Of a stretch of DNA of 64,000 nucleotides, positions 11,223 to 22,640 are shown one piece after another (within the stretch, counting starts at the first letter, position 1; each line of letters begins with the position of its first letter). This DNA comes from Cryptomeria japonica (taxonomy: Eukaryota; Streptophyta; Pinopsida; Cupressales; Cupressaceae): assembly GCF_030272615.1 (NCBI RefSeq), contig NC_081415.1:422929757-422993756 (forward strand), given 5' to 3'. A program made the translations under genes and the position numbers. The notes beneath the pieces were generated by a model. The model searched no databases and was not told where the DNA came from. It saw only the letters and a program-made list of their open reading frames with translations.

Positions 11223-12182
11223 TTAATTTGGAGTGGGAGCACCTAACTCGGTAGGTAAGGTGCTTTCTTTATTTGACACAATTTCCTTCTTTCTCCAAAT
11301 CATCTTTAATTTCTCTTTTATTTCCTCAGTGTCTTCTCTAGGTTGATCTTTGCAATCTCCAGCCAAGTGTCCAACTTTGTGACAATGAAAACATGCCATA
11401 CTAGGATTTCTCCATGATCTTCGGTTATTCATTCCAAACCTTATAAAGCAGTTGGCACTTATATGTCCATATCTTCCACAACATTCACACCATATCCTTG
11501 TATTGTAATCCCATGGTACTATAGAATATTGTCGGTAAGGATCTGTGTGAGTTCGGTAACCTCTAGTATTTGCTCGGTGTGTAGACCACATGTGGTTCTT
11601 TTGCTTAAACTAACACTTCTCGGTACTATGTCCATATCTATTGTAGTTTTTACAAAACCCTTTGAATTTTGCCTTTTGATAATTGTTAACAGACTTTGTC
11701 CTACATTGATTAGATGTGTGACCATATTTATTGCAATTGTAACAATAACCATTGGTCTTAGTGGTATTCGGTTGCTTACCTTTTCTGATTTGACACATTT
11801 TGGTAGTATGACCTTGATTTCCATAGTAGTAGCAAATAGGCTTCTTCCTTTTGATGTTATTCCTTTTTCCAGCTTGTTTTGATGATTCTCCTCTCTCAGT
11901 AGTGTAGATTCCCTTCTCGGTAGAGTGTTTTCCTTTGTAATCGAGTCCTCCTTCTTTGTAGGGTTGTCTTGTGTTCAGTTGCTCATCCAACATCTTTGAT
12001 GCTTCATAACTCTTCTTCAGTGTTTCCTTGGATTTCTTCTCTATTTCAAGTTCATTGCTCAACCTTGATACTTCAAGTTTCAATGCTTGATTCTCATCAT
12101 TTTTTAGATTTTCTTCATGATGTGTATAGCCTAGTTGATCTATCAGATTTTGTTGAATACTAGTTAGCCTTATGATTTCATC
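11223..12182 (-). pseudogene. Gag-like CCHC protein of element B, 5' end lost, one in-frame stop
   Basis: Below the junction with the LTR fragment near 12182 the frame encodes a coiled-coil stretch and then five knuckles. Knuckles two, four and five are complete C-x2-C-x4-H-x4-C. In the first and third the second Cys is Tyr, the change expected from a single G-to-A transition. A TAG at 11610-11612 divides the frame between knuckles three and four. The tail around the last knuckle (W-R-N/T-P-x-M, then W-R-K-K) matches element A. The N-terminus and primer-binding site are missing, so the frame now appears fused to LTR sequence; the upstream methionine at 12314 is LTR-derived and not a true start. 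The following 555 bp to the second gene hold no recognised gene. Confidence 0.7.
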
Positions 12183-12404
12183 ATATGTGTGTCCAAGTTC
12201 AATGAATCTAGTAACACGTTTCACTCGGTGTATTATCTTTACTGCTCGGTAGACAGACCGGTGTATACTGGGCTTTGTGACTGTTTTCCTTCTGTAACTA
12301 ACTAGGCTGTTCATACCGACTAAATATTTCGGTAGGGGTAACCGACTAGAGTATATAGAATGACTTTGTATATAAAACTAATGGCAATTTGATAAGTAGT
12401 AACA
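12181..12404 (-). repeat. Truncated 5' LTR of element B
   Basis: These 224 bp match 6699-6937 and end at TAGTAACA beside the GATGA duplication. The inner about 940 bp of the LTR, the primer site and the start of gag are missing, so a deletion joined mid-LTR to mid-gag. Confidence 0.75.
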
Positions 12405-12409
12405 GATGA

Positions 12410-14016
12410 TTAATTGAAAAATAAAAATCAAACACATACATTACAAATATTGAAATATTTTATAGAAAATTAAATATTTGCTATTCTTTTCTTAAGTTAA
12501 CCTCCTTGCAACTTTTTTAAAATCCTTGAAATCCCATGATCGTGCGATGGAAAGAAGGGAGATCAATACGCATTGCAGAATTGCGGGGAAGGGAATGTTT
12601 TTCCCAAGTTTGTAAATAAGGAGGTGCATTAGGGTTTCATCTGGTTCAATGGAGGTCGTAATGACAAAGTAGAAAAATGATGTGTTGATAAGACTTTTGA
12701 AACTTTCTTCCAAATACATTTGGCCTATTCAAAGCCAAACTCCACGCCTCCTCTAGGCATTCACCCTGCTAGATATACATAGCATGTGGATTTTTCTATG
12801 TGGCTAAGAGATGCCAACTCATGATGCACGTGTTTGCAACATACACACAGAAAGTGGATTGTTGAAGAGGTCGTAGAAACTTTCAGCAAAATCCAAATTC
12901 CACATTCCATTGTCAGTGCCCCTCAGCCTGTGCTAATGCAGGAACATTGGAATAGGATATGGATATCCTTCAAAGCATCGAGAATAAGGATTTATGAGGA
13001 TTTGATGTTATAATATTATTATTCTCTAGTAAAATATATATGTATGATGTGATTTGTGGGCATTATATATTTTTCAAAATCATAAGCTATGTGTTCATGG
13101 GGGGTTTTCAAAGAAGTGTTGATTGTCTATAACGCAATATACTAAGTGTAAACAGATGAGGGATTTTTAATTTGGTGAAAGTAAAGTAAGAATACACCTC
13201 GGGGATTATTGTAGGCAATTATTTTCATCCAGTGAAAAGAGTGAATTCACGGGAAGGATCATTTTAGTTGGAAGAATATTTAAACAAAAAAGAATAATTT
13301 TCAGCTGCAAATAAAACAAAGGGTGAATATCTTCAGCAGGGCAGATATTTGGTGATGAAATGGTAAAATGCAAAGTAAGGAGTGCATTCACAAGGAAATC
13401 TAGAGGAATATTTTCAGTTAAAAGATATTTTGGAAAGTGCAGGTCAAGTCAATGAGGGAATGTTTTCTATTGTAGGAAGAGGAGAGAAGAAGAACAGGTG
13501 TAATCTACATATCAGAATTGAAGAAGACATGTAGTAAAGCTGGAACAAATCTGGAGTTTTCTTCTTCTTCTATATATTTTCCTTTCTTCTCTTTTGAAGG
13601 GGTTCTGGAAGTTTCTTCTATACAGGGTCTGCAAATGGTTTCTTGTCCAAAGTTCTTTAGATTCATGTAGTAGACTGATTATTTTTAGCAATGTGTAAGG
13701 CATTTGTAGAGCAAAATTTATATTGAGTTCAGTGTTCAAGTTTTTGCAAGCTATTTGAAAGATGGAGTGTAAAATGTTATTTGTTAGAGGTAGCATTTAA
13801 ATAAAATGGAACTTATGGTTCAGATCTAGTTTCTCTCCAATGTGTAACTCTATCATCTTTTGAATGAAATTAGCCAAGGGCTTATTTTATTTAGTGCATT
13901 GTTGTGATGTGTGTGACTTTCTGTTTATGCTTTGGCCTAAGGGGTCAATTAATTGCTTAAATAGAGTTGTAGAATTATAGGGCTTGTGCAAGGATTTAGG
14001 TAAGTAGTTCTAGATG
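12410..14016. other. Spacer without recognised gene
   Basis: About 1.6 kb between two insertions. Only short chance reading frames are present. It ends at the left copy of the TGAAT duplication at 14017-14021. I see no supported RNA gene or repeat. Confidence 0.5.
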
Positions 14017-14021
14017 TGAAT

Positions 14022-17000
14022 TGTAGTGTCCACCCTTGATTTGACCTATTTTGACTAGAGTTGATTTTTATATTATGCTTGATAGACTTATCTAGACTAT
14101 ATTTGATGATTTGGATGATGATTACTCATGAGCATCGGTTACTTATTATTGATGTTAGACACTATTGGACATATGCTATTTTCATGATCTATATGGATGT
14201 TGGTACTATCATGATTGATCATGTGATTTGATGATATATGTACTCGATGGATTTTATATGCTCACTATGTGATGGATTATTGATAGATTAGATTTATCAT
14301 GGTTTTGATGATGATTATGATTACACTAACCCTACTTCATGATTACATTTGATGAGATGTTTATGAGATGTGTTTGACTATTGTTTGATTGTCTTCGTGA
14401 TAGAGACGATTCCACATCACTCATTGCGAGCGGGATGTGTCGTCACGAATCTCTATCACTTGCTTGTTCTATATATGTATATGTATATATTGTATTGTTG
14501 TTTTGTGGTTGGAGGAATTTGTAGGTACTAGACATCGACTCCACTTGGCTTCATAGGTTTGAGCGTGTCTTTAGTTCCAATGGCTTATATGGTTCGGAGA
14601 TCGCATGAGTTCCCTTCACATACTCTAGGTCTAAGTGGTTCATCGCGAGTTGTCAGCGTCTTGGCATAATTCGCCATGTCAGTTAGTAAGCTTGGTCTTC
14701 TTGGTGTTGTGAGTTCGGTTAATGACAGTTGATTTACTTGATTATGTGAGAGTAATTATGTGGCTCTTGATGTGTGGTTTTATATTTAGTAATGTTTATC
14801 TTAATGTATTTAATTTATTAGTTTTGAATATTTAATTATTTGATATTTATATTTATTTGATAATTAACGTTTATTGATTTTATGATTATTTAATATTTGG
14901 TAAGCCTTATTGTTGTTTAATATTTATTTTACATTTGTGATTTAATCTTTAATGGTATTTGATTATTTAATTATTTATTTGATTTTCTATGGTTTAATAT
15001 TTATTTAGTTCTTTAATTTATTTTATTAGCTTTTGGTTTATTTAATTTTAATCCCCATTTTGATTATTTATTTATAGCTTATGTTTATTTAATAGTTTGA
15101 CTTTTATTTCCTAAGTGGGGTGTATGAACACATTAAATTAAAATAATAATAAAACATTCCCACTTTGCTGGATAAGTATATTTTTTATTTACTATACCTA
15201 CCCTTTACTCTCATTGGCTAAATTCAAAATGGGAGAATAAATTATAATATATGGTGGGTTGGTAAAATATATTCTAAAATGGAATATTTTGATTGGCCGT
15301 GATTGAGGCTAGAGTTTTTTTATTATTGTTGCTTTTTATTTTCATTTCCGTGATGGTTTTCGGGTTTGCTATTCTCTGGAAATTTTTCCTGCAAGCATTT
15401 TTCCTTTGGCTTTGGATTTTTACTCTTGGTTTTGGCTAGAGCTTAGTTGGATTTTGGCTTGGCTTTGTGGGAGATCTTCTTGAGCTTCACTCCATCACTT
15501 CAAGTTGTAGGTTGGAGTTCTTTTACTTTTGGATTTTGATTTTAATGGGTTTATTGTATGCTTCATGTCTGTACAGTGTTTTCGAGAGATGGGTTGAAAT
15601 ATTATTTATTCTATGGTTTTTATATAGTTTGGAAAAATAATACTTGGGGAAAACTTTATATTATATGAGTTTTCATATAGTTGTTGGAGAAATATATATA
15701 TATATTTTTTCTTGTACATGCCGGCTCTTGGCTTTGTGAAATTCCTGTGAAAATTCTTGGTTGTCGAATCATTTGTTTGTATGGGAGTTTGAATAGGTTT
15801 TCTCTATTGTGAGTCTTTTAGTTTGAGAGTGTTTGGATTTGGTATCATTGGTTTTTCTATGAGTTTGAAGTGGTTCTGTATGCATATTGTTGTGAAAAAA
15901 GTTTGGTTGGATCTTGGTTTATAGTCTGAATTGATTTACCTTGTTTATGCCTTAATATTCCTTGTTTCTGGGCGTCACTATTCATGTGTTTTTTGAGCCC
16001 TTTGGTTAAGTCTAGATTTTATTATTTTACCCACAAGATTTATGAGTTTCTGTAAGATTTGTGTAAATGCGTTGTTTCAGTGAATGTGTTGTTTAAATAT
16101 GTAAATGTGTTGTTCTATTTTGTGTTTGCATTATTTTGCATAGCATAAGCGTTGTCTTAAAAGGCGTAAGTGTGAATCTGGGAATGCATGCATTGTCATA
16201 GAAGATGTATACATGAATCTGGAAATGTTTGCGTTGTCCTATGGGATGAAAGCGCTGTTATATTTGACAGAAGCGATGTTCTATGGGATAAAAGTGCTAG
16301 ACTATATGTGTTCTGTGTTTTCTTAGTTTTTGTCATTTTTGAGGTATTGTCCTGAGTTGATTTTTGTACCAGAGGATTTACTGAGGTCTGTTAATATTTT
16401 CCAATTATGGGTTTGATCAGTTTTGATGTATTTTGATGGTTTAATGTATTTTTACCTCTCTATGTCTTTGTGGATATTTTAGACTCTCTCCATGTTGATA
16501 AGCTATGGTTATTTGAGATGATTATATTGTTGTTTTGGACCAGTAAGTGAGTTGGCCTTGCTATGATGTTAAATTATTATTTGTTGGAAGATTTGGTGGC
16601 TTGTTATGCTTTGTATTTCATTGGCCAAGAGGCCCATTTTGTTATATTTGGTGTTGTTGTAGCCTTGCATATGTTGTGAGAGTATGTGTGGAAGTTATTG
16701 GTTGCATATGAGTGTTATTTTTATGTTTTATTTTGGATAGAGCCTCTTATGATTTATTGTTGGGTCATGTTAGGGGGAGTGGGCTTCCTTGTGATGACCG
16801 GGGTCATGAGAGATAGGCTTGCATGAGGTTCCTTGTAAGGATGCATGGAGTTTAGACCACTAGGGCACATTGGAGTTTTCCATGATTTGTAAATAAGTGA
16901 TAACTTAATAATTGATGGGTTGGGTAGCTAGATTAATTAAAAAGATGATAAATTGATTTGAGCCTCATGACTTAGTCCTAGGGAGGATGTTTTAGGATAA

Positions 17001-18234
17001 GCATGAGAAGGAAGTGAAGATGGTAAGCTAATCTCCCTTATTCTCTCATAGGTTGACATGGCTCCACATGTCCATCAGGCTAGTGCCTTATGTTATTATG
17101 TTTTGAGGATGGCATTTGACGACAGTCCACTCCTACATGTGTTCTCCTTTATGATTTATGATTATTCTTATTGGATGCATTTATGTCTTGATGAGTTATA
17201 TGCCTCTGGGAGTTCATTCTTGTTGTATTGTGTGAGTTCTTGCTTGAGAGTCCTTGTGAGGTTAGTCTCTTTGGTTAAGGTGTCAGCTTAGGTTTAGAGT
17301 GTGTGTTGGGACCTTTTGTCATCTCTTAGCATGGGGGGTGGACCCTTTGGATCCACATGGTTGGGTTGTTGGTGCTTTTTAGCCATTGGGATGTTCTCTT
17401 GGATTCTTCTTGCGTGGATATGGATTATTCTTCATGATGGACTATGTATGTACCTTGTAGCAGATTTATGTAATGAATAAGATGGAATGCATGTAATGTA
17501 ATATTCTTGTATATAGTAGATGGATTCTTGTAGTATAAAGAGATATGATCGTGATGTATTTAATGTACTTGTATTTATAAGATGAATTGTAGTTGGAATT
17601 AGAATTAAGTCATATTTGTAATGAAACATTAGGGATGTAATTATACTGTTGTAGAGATGTGATCTTATGGGTCATGGATATAAGTGGATTATGGATGGAA
17701 TAGAATGGATTTGCATTATGGTTCAGTTGTATTATTTCATGGAATGTTTAGAAGCAAGTTAGAATGTAAATAATCTTGAAAGAGGAATATTCGTAGATTA
17801 ATAAAAGAATATGTTATAAGGTGTTAATTAGATCTAGTGAAGATGAATGATTCATATAGATGCATTGGTAGAGAGGAAATTATGCATATCATGAGGAATA
17901 AATAATGTTGTAGGTTGCATATCTCATGGGTAGAGAATTAAAATATGATGCATTAAAGCAAGATGCGATATACCTATCATGTGTATAGTATGTTGTTATG
18001 GTGATGAACTAAGTAATGATGTTGAAGTACCCTACGATGTTATGTTATTTCCGCTTGCATTATTTGATGAAATGAGCAATGATGTATGTTCATATTGATT
18101 AATTGGTTAATGAATGTAATTAGATGGAGATGTTATGTGTTGTATTAGTTGTTGTTAGATGTTAATAATTTTTTTTTATCTCCATATGCATGTTATATGT
18201 TTAGTTTCTCTAGGGTATTTTGGCGGGCATTACA
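14022..18234. mobile_element. 4.2-kb probable solo LTR with perfect 5-bp target-site duplication
   Basis: The block begins TGTAGTGTCC and ends GGCATTACA, and TGAAT stands immediately outside both ends (14017-14021 and 18235-18239). I cannot find direct terminal repeats inside it, nor a primer site, polypurine tract or any gag or pol frame, so a solo LTR is the simplest reading. The start resembles that of the LTRs at 47997 and 54529 (TGTAGCGTCC), which suggests Ty3/gypsy affinity. It contains an AT-rich stretch (about 14780-15320), a hairpin (14397-14459) and a degenerate repeat zone (about 16040-16310). It could alternatively be a non-autonomous element with very short or diverged ends. Orientation is not determined. 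Confidence 0.6.
14397..14459. other. 63-nt imperfect hairpin inside the 4.2-kb LTR
   Basis: GTGATAGAGA (14397-14406) pairs perfectly with TCTCTATCAC (14450-14459). Inside, an ATTC/GAAT pairing with a small bulge and CACATC/GATGTG extend the fold around a GC-rich loop. The function is unknown. Confidence 0.45.
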
Positions 18235-18239
18235 TGAAT

Positions 18240-18900
18240 CATTGATGAGATACACTATAAGGCATTGTTATATTGAATCTAGCCGCTGGATAAAATCTTG
18301 TCATATGTCATCTTATATTTTCTTGGTTTCAAGTTGCCCAATGGAATGAGGCACTGATCATGACTTGCAATTGTGGTTACAGTCAGTATTGTTATCAAAA
18401 TCATTAGTTCTTGCTACAATCTTGTGAAAAAAATCAGAATATCTTTTACATTTTAAGTATGTATGTGAGCCAAATAGTCTCATAACTCCAAATTGGTTGA
18501 TTTTTCTCCCTCTTTGTTGAGCCTTTTATGAGAACTATCTGCAATGTCAGTTGTGTTGTGTTGTGTTATGCTTATTGCTCCAAGTGGTTGAGGATCACTG
18601 AGGAATAGCCATCCTTTAGCATTCTCCCTCTTTGTTGAGCCTCTTTGATGAGATAATTTGCTTTATATTAATGCTATTTTATTGTCATTTGAAAGTATGA
18701 TGCAAAAAATTGTGAAGGCATTAAGGGATCACCCTCCCTGGTTTTGCAGAGCCTAAAGTGCAGATGGATCTTATATCCTTGTTAGTTGGTCCAATCCTTA
18801 TGATAACTTCCATAATTGATGTTGGTTCCTTCATAGAAATTGGATTGAGTGTATTGGTGGATTTTAAAGCACAAAACCCAATTTGGGAACCAACATAATT
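18240..18900. other. Spacer without recognised gene
   Basis: About 660 bp between the LTR and the first readable part of the transposase relic. It may include the upstream end of that element, but I found no terminal inverted repeat. Confidence 0.4.
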
Positions 18901-18901
18901 T

Positions 18902-21447
18902 AGGAATGAAAATGTGGGAATTGAAAGTGAAAATGTGGGAATTGACAATGAAGGTGAAAATTTGGTTATTGACATAGAAGGTGAAAATTCAGGAATTGAC
19001 ATTGAAGGTGGAATTTTTCAACCAAGTGAAAATTATATAACACCAAATTACATGAGAAATGAAGACCCTCTCATGGACGAAAGACGAATTCCAATTTCAA
19101 AACCTTCAAGAACCACAAAATAGTTACTTGAAATTGATGAGAAAGCTATTGACAATATTAAAGGCAAGAGGTCAACACGAACCATTCGATTGTGGGCTAC
19201 ACAACTTTTCAACCAATATTTTAGCAATAAGACATTAACTGAGGAATGCCAAATTTTTGTTCAATTGCTAAAGAAGCAAAAGATGAGACCATTGCTAGTC
19301 AAATTGATCAAGATTCGTATGAACAAGAAGATGGAGAAAACTTCTATTATTGTAAAAAATATTTTTAATTCTCTCAATTATATTGGAAAGAATATCAAGG
19401 AAAAAGATAAGAGAGCCACTTGAAAAGTGATTACAACATCCTTAGTAAGCCATTATTTGAGGAAGGCTCTCTTTATGAGACAAACTTGTGTTGATCTAAA
19501 CATAAATTGTAAAACTTTGGATAGAGAACTTGCAAGAAGAGAAAGACTTGATGATCCTTTTCAAGATGATACAAAAGATTTTGGTGAGAGGCTTCCACAT
19601 CTTGATAAGAAGTTGACTGGCAATGCAAAGGAGGAGATTCAACAATTTTGGCATTCTAATTATAGAGTATCACCCAATGTAAAAGATATTTTAAAGTTAA
19701 GAATTAGCAATTGAGACCGTACATCGCATCCTAAACATTTCTTGGAATCAATCCAACAAATGTTGTACAAAATTTAATGTGAAACACATCTAACTTTGCA
19801 AATTTTGCAAAGGGCCTTTGAATCTTTGAAGTCATTTTATTGTGTACCTCTTAAGATTCATAATACTTTTTGTTGAAAATACCATGTGGAGTTTTCAATG
19901 TACCATCAACTTTTATGTTATATTTGTTCTATGATGCATACTAATGATATATTGTAGGAGTGTAGTGCAATGTAATTTCTGAGATCATCATGAGACTTGC
20001 TAGATCTATTTTTATGTCCTAGAGATGATGGATGCTTTTCCTATAGAAATGACTATTTAAATAAGAAGTGATCACAATGTGATGAGTTGTTAAAGTTTGT
20101 TTCGTGTTTTCATGAGGTCAGCAAAAACTAGTTTGGAAAGAATATTGTTGAGAAAAAAAAGATATGAGATAGTGAAATATACTTTGAAGAGTGGAGGTGA
20201 AGGTTCTAGATGAGAGTTGGTCTCCAGAGAAGTTAGTGTTGCTGATTTTATTTTAGAATTTAAGGAAAATATTTTCTACAAGTATGCATTGCATATCCAT
20301 AGGTCTGAGTGGTTGGATCAACAATTCAGGATGTGTAAGAACTCTTTCCCGATTGGCACTGTTATATCAATGGTCGATTTTGCAGAAAACTATACATCGC
20401 AACCACAAAATGAGGTACAAGCTTAGTATTACAATTCAATTTAGATTTCTATTTTTGTTCACATAAGATATAGACATGCCCCTGATAGTATAGAAGAGGA
20501 TAGGAATATAACTAAGGAGTACCATTTTTATATGAGTGATGATAGATCTCACTCCTCCGAGTATGTGCAACATTGTTTCGATATATTTTTTTAGTTCTTG
20601 TAGGAGAAAGGTATTGCAATAGACCAACAACTCATATGGTCAGATAACTACATAGGTCAGTTCAAGAATGCTCATATGTTTTATTGGCTGAGTAGAATGC
20701 ATATAGAGAGGTGTGTACCTCATATTTGGAGTTTTTTGAAGCAGGGCATGGGAAGGGGGAGCATGATGGAGGAGGTGCATGTTTGAAGAGAGCTCTAGTT
20801 AAGGAGAAATTGAGGATTTTAGGTGCAAAATTCTCCATTGCATGTTCTATTATTGATTGGTGTAGTGCAACAATGTCACAGGGAGGGACACTTGATTCAA
20901 CAGTGCGCATATTCTTTTGGTTGGTTGAGGAGGGCACAGTGGGAGACAAATTGGATAGTCAAACAATTAAAGATTCTTCAAAGATGCATTCATTTTGCAA
21001 ATCAGATGCAAGTACATGGACCATTTGGACATAAGAATTGGCTTTTTTTGTCAGAGTTGTGTTTAGTGTGATTGGGATCAATGTGAGTCAAGTGAGTGGG
21101 TTGATACATGGGTTGCACAATATCTAACTCCTCTATCTCAAAAAATATCGATGTCAAATGATGACATGGAAATTTCAGTTGAGTATGATCGTCTTTAAGA
21201 TATTTTACAACCTAAACATGTGTTTGCAGTTGGTGCACCACAAGGGAATGAAGAGAGATCAGACTATTGGTTGGCATGGTGTTTACAAGGAAAGAAGAAG
21301 TTAACACAGTCAGTGACAGATGATGATGGGTTCATGTATCCTACAGGTTCAGTTGTTGTTGCTACCTATGATACAAAATCATTCTCCTATATTTGTAGCT
21401 TATTAAAGCTACAAATACCAGTTTTTAAAGCATCAAGAAAGACCTAA
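18902..21447 (+). pseudogene. Decayed DDE/RNase H-fold transposase, family not assigned
   Basis: Successive fragments in the plus strand read as one decayed protein. A short acidic repeat (units like GIDNEGENL, 18929-19012) is followed by a basic region (19190-19423), a segment with HLDKKLTG (19427-19714), a stretch with many stops, then VDFAENY (about 20380), IWSDNYIGQFKNA (about 20635), an F-E-A-G-H-G-K-G-E-H-D-G block (about 20735) and a C-terminal YWLAW...PTGSVVV block (21220-21370). The Asp of VDFAENY, the Asp of WSDN and the Glu of GKGEHDG are plausible DDE residues. I recall this pattern from uncharacterised plant transposase-like proteins but cannot name the superfamily. At least ten stops or frameshifts make it inactive. 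Confidence 0.55.
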
Positions 21448-21567
21448 GATAAAAAAACTATGGACAATGAGTAGTGTTGATCATGAAGCAATATTGGATA
21501 CTCTTAAGAAAAGAGATGATCCTTTAGGCACACTTGAGTAGCAGGTCTTTATTATTTCTTAACTTTT

Positions 21568-21917
21568 TATCATGCATTTTATTTCAAATAATGATCATAA
21601 AACCTTTATGTTCATGTTTTTTATGTGTAGATTAACAATTCTAAAAAATGCAGGTCTTTTTGATGATATACAATACTATTACATCAACATATTGGGTACA
21701 CTTGATTTAATTCAAAAGAACGTATCTTCATGGTATATAATCCCACATCTCCATTTATTATCATGCATTTCATTTCAAATAATGATCATAAACCTTTTTG
21801 TTCATGTTTTTTATGTGTAGATTAACAATTCTTAAAAAATGCAGGTTTTTTTGATGATATACAATACTATTGTATCACTATTTTTGCATCAACGTTGTGG
21901 GTACACTCGATATGATT
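21568..21917. repeat. Two direct copies of a roughly 145-bp sequence, spaced 201 bp
   Basis: 21568-21713 and 21769-21917 share the run from TATCATGCATTT through GATGATATACAATACTATT to TGGGTACACT with few changes. The second copy has a short insertion. They follow directly on the transposase relic and end at the TRIM. Confidence 0.6.
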
Positions 21918-21926
21918 TGATGTTGT

Positions 21927-22064
21927 TGTTGGCAATGGGCTAACATCCCTTGCAGGGATTCATGACATGGTTTAACATCCTCCTATGGATTCTATAAGTC
22001 TAGTGGTTTTATTGGGCATTGACAGGTCGATATTTTGGTGCAATGACAACCCTATCTTGTAACA
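21927..22064 (+). repeat. Left LTR of the TRIM
   Basis: 138 bp, TG...CA ends, followed immediately by the primer-binding site. Confidence 0.8.
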
Positions 22065-22080
22065 AGTGGTATCTGAGCTT
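22065..22080 (+). other. Primer-binding site of the TRIM
   Basis: AGTGGTATCTGAGCTT directly after the left LTR; TGGTATCTGAGC differs at one base from the initiator-Met-tRNA type. Confidence 0.75.
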
Positions 22081-22133
22081 GGTCACAGGTTCAAATCAAG
22101 TAGGCCACGATGAGTGACGCTGGGGGGGGGGAT

Positions 22134-22271
22134 TGTTGGCATTGGGCCAATGTCCCTCACGAGGTTTCACGACATGGTTTAATAGCCTCCTATAGATTAT
22201 ATAGGTCTAGTGGTTGTATCAAGCATTGACAAGTCAATCTTTTGGTGCAACGACAACCCTATCTTGTAACA
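22134..22271 (+). repeat. Right LTR of the TRIM
   Basis: 138 bp, aligned to the left LTR without gaps. It is preceded by the G-rich polypurine tract at 22122-22133. Confidence 0.8.
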
Positions 22272-22384
22272 ATTGTTCATATTGCTTATGTTGCTCTTCA
22301 TTTATATGCAGGAATTCATCTATGTAAGCTTGACTCTTAGGATGTGAGGATATTTGATGCACATGAAGTGGGATGTTGTGTTTG

Positions 22385-22640
22385 TATATGAGTACATTGA
22401 TGTAATTTTATTATGATGATATGATATATGTGTACATGAGTACAAATATAGACAATGTATTTGCACATGAGCACATTGGTGTGGATGTATTGATGATATA
22501 TAATGTATTTGTACATGAGTACATTGGTGTAGTTGTATTAATGTTATATAATGTATTTGTACATGAGTACACTAGTTTAGTTGTATTAATGATATACAAT
22601 ATATTTGTACATGAGTACATTGGTGTAGTTGTATTGATAA
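22385..22640. repeat. 48-bp minisatellite, about five copies
   Basis: The phrase GTACATGAGTACATTGGTGT recurs every 48 bp (for example starts at 22457, 22505, 22553 and 22601). One unit near 22433 is shortened to 31 bp. Because 48 is a multiple of three, both strands show open frames here; these are not genes. Confidence 0.75.

Larger units (their letters stand above)
5761..12404 (-). mobile_element. LTR element B, relative of element A, with perfect target-site duplication
   Basis: The 5-bp sequence GATGA occurs immediately outside both ends (5756-5760 and 12405-12409). Between them the minus strand reads: 5' LTR fragment (12404-12181), Gag-like gene, second long gene, polypurine tract, complete 3' LTR (6937-5761). 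The plus-strand ends are TGTTAGGC and TAGTAACA (or TAGTAAGA at the inner copy), fitting the TG...CA rule. No reverse transcriptase or integrase is present in the 5.2 kb of internal sequence. All genes carry stops or frameshifts, so it is an old, non-autonomous insertion that could only have moved with enzymes from another element. Confidence 0.8.
21927..22271 (+). mobile_element. TRIM: complete miniature LTR retrotransposon, 345 bp
   Basis: Two 138-bp direct repeats (21927-22064 and 22134-22271), each TGTTGGCA...TTGTAACA, enclose only 69 bp. The internal part starts with a primer-binding site (TGGTATCTGAGC, one mismatch to the initiator-Met type) and ends with ten G and GAT, a polypurine tract. 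Flanks are GTTGT (21922-21926) and ATTGT (22272-22276), a 4/5 match expected of an aged 5-bp duplication. I count about 23 differences between the LTRs (about 83% identity), so it is old. It encodes nothing and would have relied on another element's proteins. Confidence 0.8.

Noticed and set aside
17058-17291. 77-codon plus-strand frame in the 4.2-kb LTR
   Set aside because: Low-complexity, Leu/Ser/Tyr-rich, no domain and no neighbouring gene signals.
21927-22064. Cassandra-type TRIM with 5S rRNA sequence in the LTR
   Set aside because: I see no 5S internal promoter boxes in the 138-bp LTR.
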